NCBI RefSeq assembly: GCF_026230105.1
Contig: NC_079477.1
Span: forward strand, 10,855,001-10,919,000
DNA: 64,000 bases
Source: Diorhabda sublineata
Taxonomy: Eukaryota > Arthropoda > Insecta > Coleoptera > Chrysomelidae
Reading direction: 5' to 3'
Below are positions 63,781 through 64,000 of the stretch, piece after piece (within the stretch, counting starts at the first letter, position 1; every line of letters starts with the position of its first letter). The notes below the pieces were generated by a model. That model made no database searches. It was not told the origin of the DNA and was given only the letters and a program-made list of their open reading frames with translations. Made by a program: the position numbers and the translations under genes.

Positions 63781-64000
63781 AAAAGTAAGAGGCTTGCCAC
63801 AGTCTCATCAAATATTTTGTTTGTATATTTTGAAATATATACTATCGGAATTTAATTAGAAATTTATGTTTCATAGAGAATTTTGAAAAGTATAATTTCC
63901 ATTATATAGATCAGGTAACGCCAAATTCATTTTCAATGATTATAGAAAAACATGACTATTATTCCAATAATAAAGATTTCTAATAGGAAATTGCATACGA

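Overview
The window reads as A+T-rich, gene-poor nuclear DNA of an arthropod, most likely an insect. The evidence is the long (AT)n tracts, dispersed TTAGG-like motifs, short stop-ridden ORFs, and the particular mix of transposons: mariner, piggyBac, Copia, Helitron, RTE-like and Jockey-like LINEs. A beetle or another insect with a large genome is plausible, but the sequence does not settle the order. I found no convincing host protein-coding exon, tRNA, rRNA or CRISPR array.

Everything recognisable as coding is a decayed transposon. From left to right: a faint mariner-type fragment (1.2 kb); a LINE reverse-transcriptase tail (7.7-8.3 kb); a second LINE RT tail running directly into a Copia integrase remnant (16.7-18.0 kb); a reverse-strand DDE transposase with a helix-turn-helix head (20.1-20.7 kb); a mariner piece (25.0 kb); an IS630/Tc1-type DDE transposase (31.2-32.2 kb); a second mariner (35.3-35.9 kb); a nearly full-length piggyBac transposase (37.0-38.6 kb); a mariner of another lineage on the reverse strand (39.5-40.7 kb); an RT scrap (45.1 kb); a large foldback MITE (48.7-49.3 kb) abutting a reverse-strand piggyBac piece (49.3-49.8 kb); another RT scrap (49.9 kb); a third mariner related to those at 25 and 35 kb (51.1-51.7 kb); a Jockey-like LINE on the reverse strand (53.4-54.8 kb); a Helitron helicase tail with its 3' terminus (56.0-56.5 kb); a foldback element (59.5-59.8 kb); two LTR-like segments (60.0 and 61.9 kb); and a LINE RT front half (62.9-63.8 kb).

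All coding remnants carry in-frame stops or frameshifts, and several have lost catalytic residues, so none looks able to move itself. Non-coding structure consists of three AT microsatellites, inverted repeats and palindromes at 4.8-5.1, 23.6, 46.2, 48.7-49.3 and 59.5-59.8 kb, a perfect 30-bp tandem duplication at 42.15 kb, and a TTAGG-like motif cluster at 4.0 kb. The stretches in between show no recognisable content. I found no new multi-gene system. The most unusual items are the foldback elements and the pile-up of DNA-transposase relics between 31 and 41 kb.
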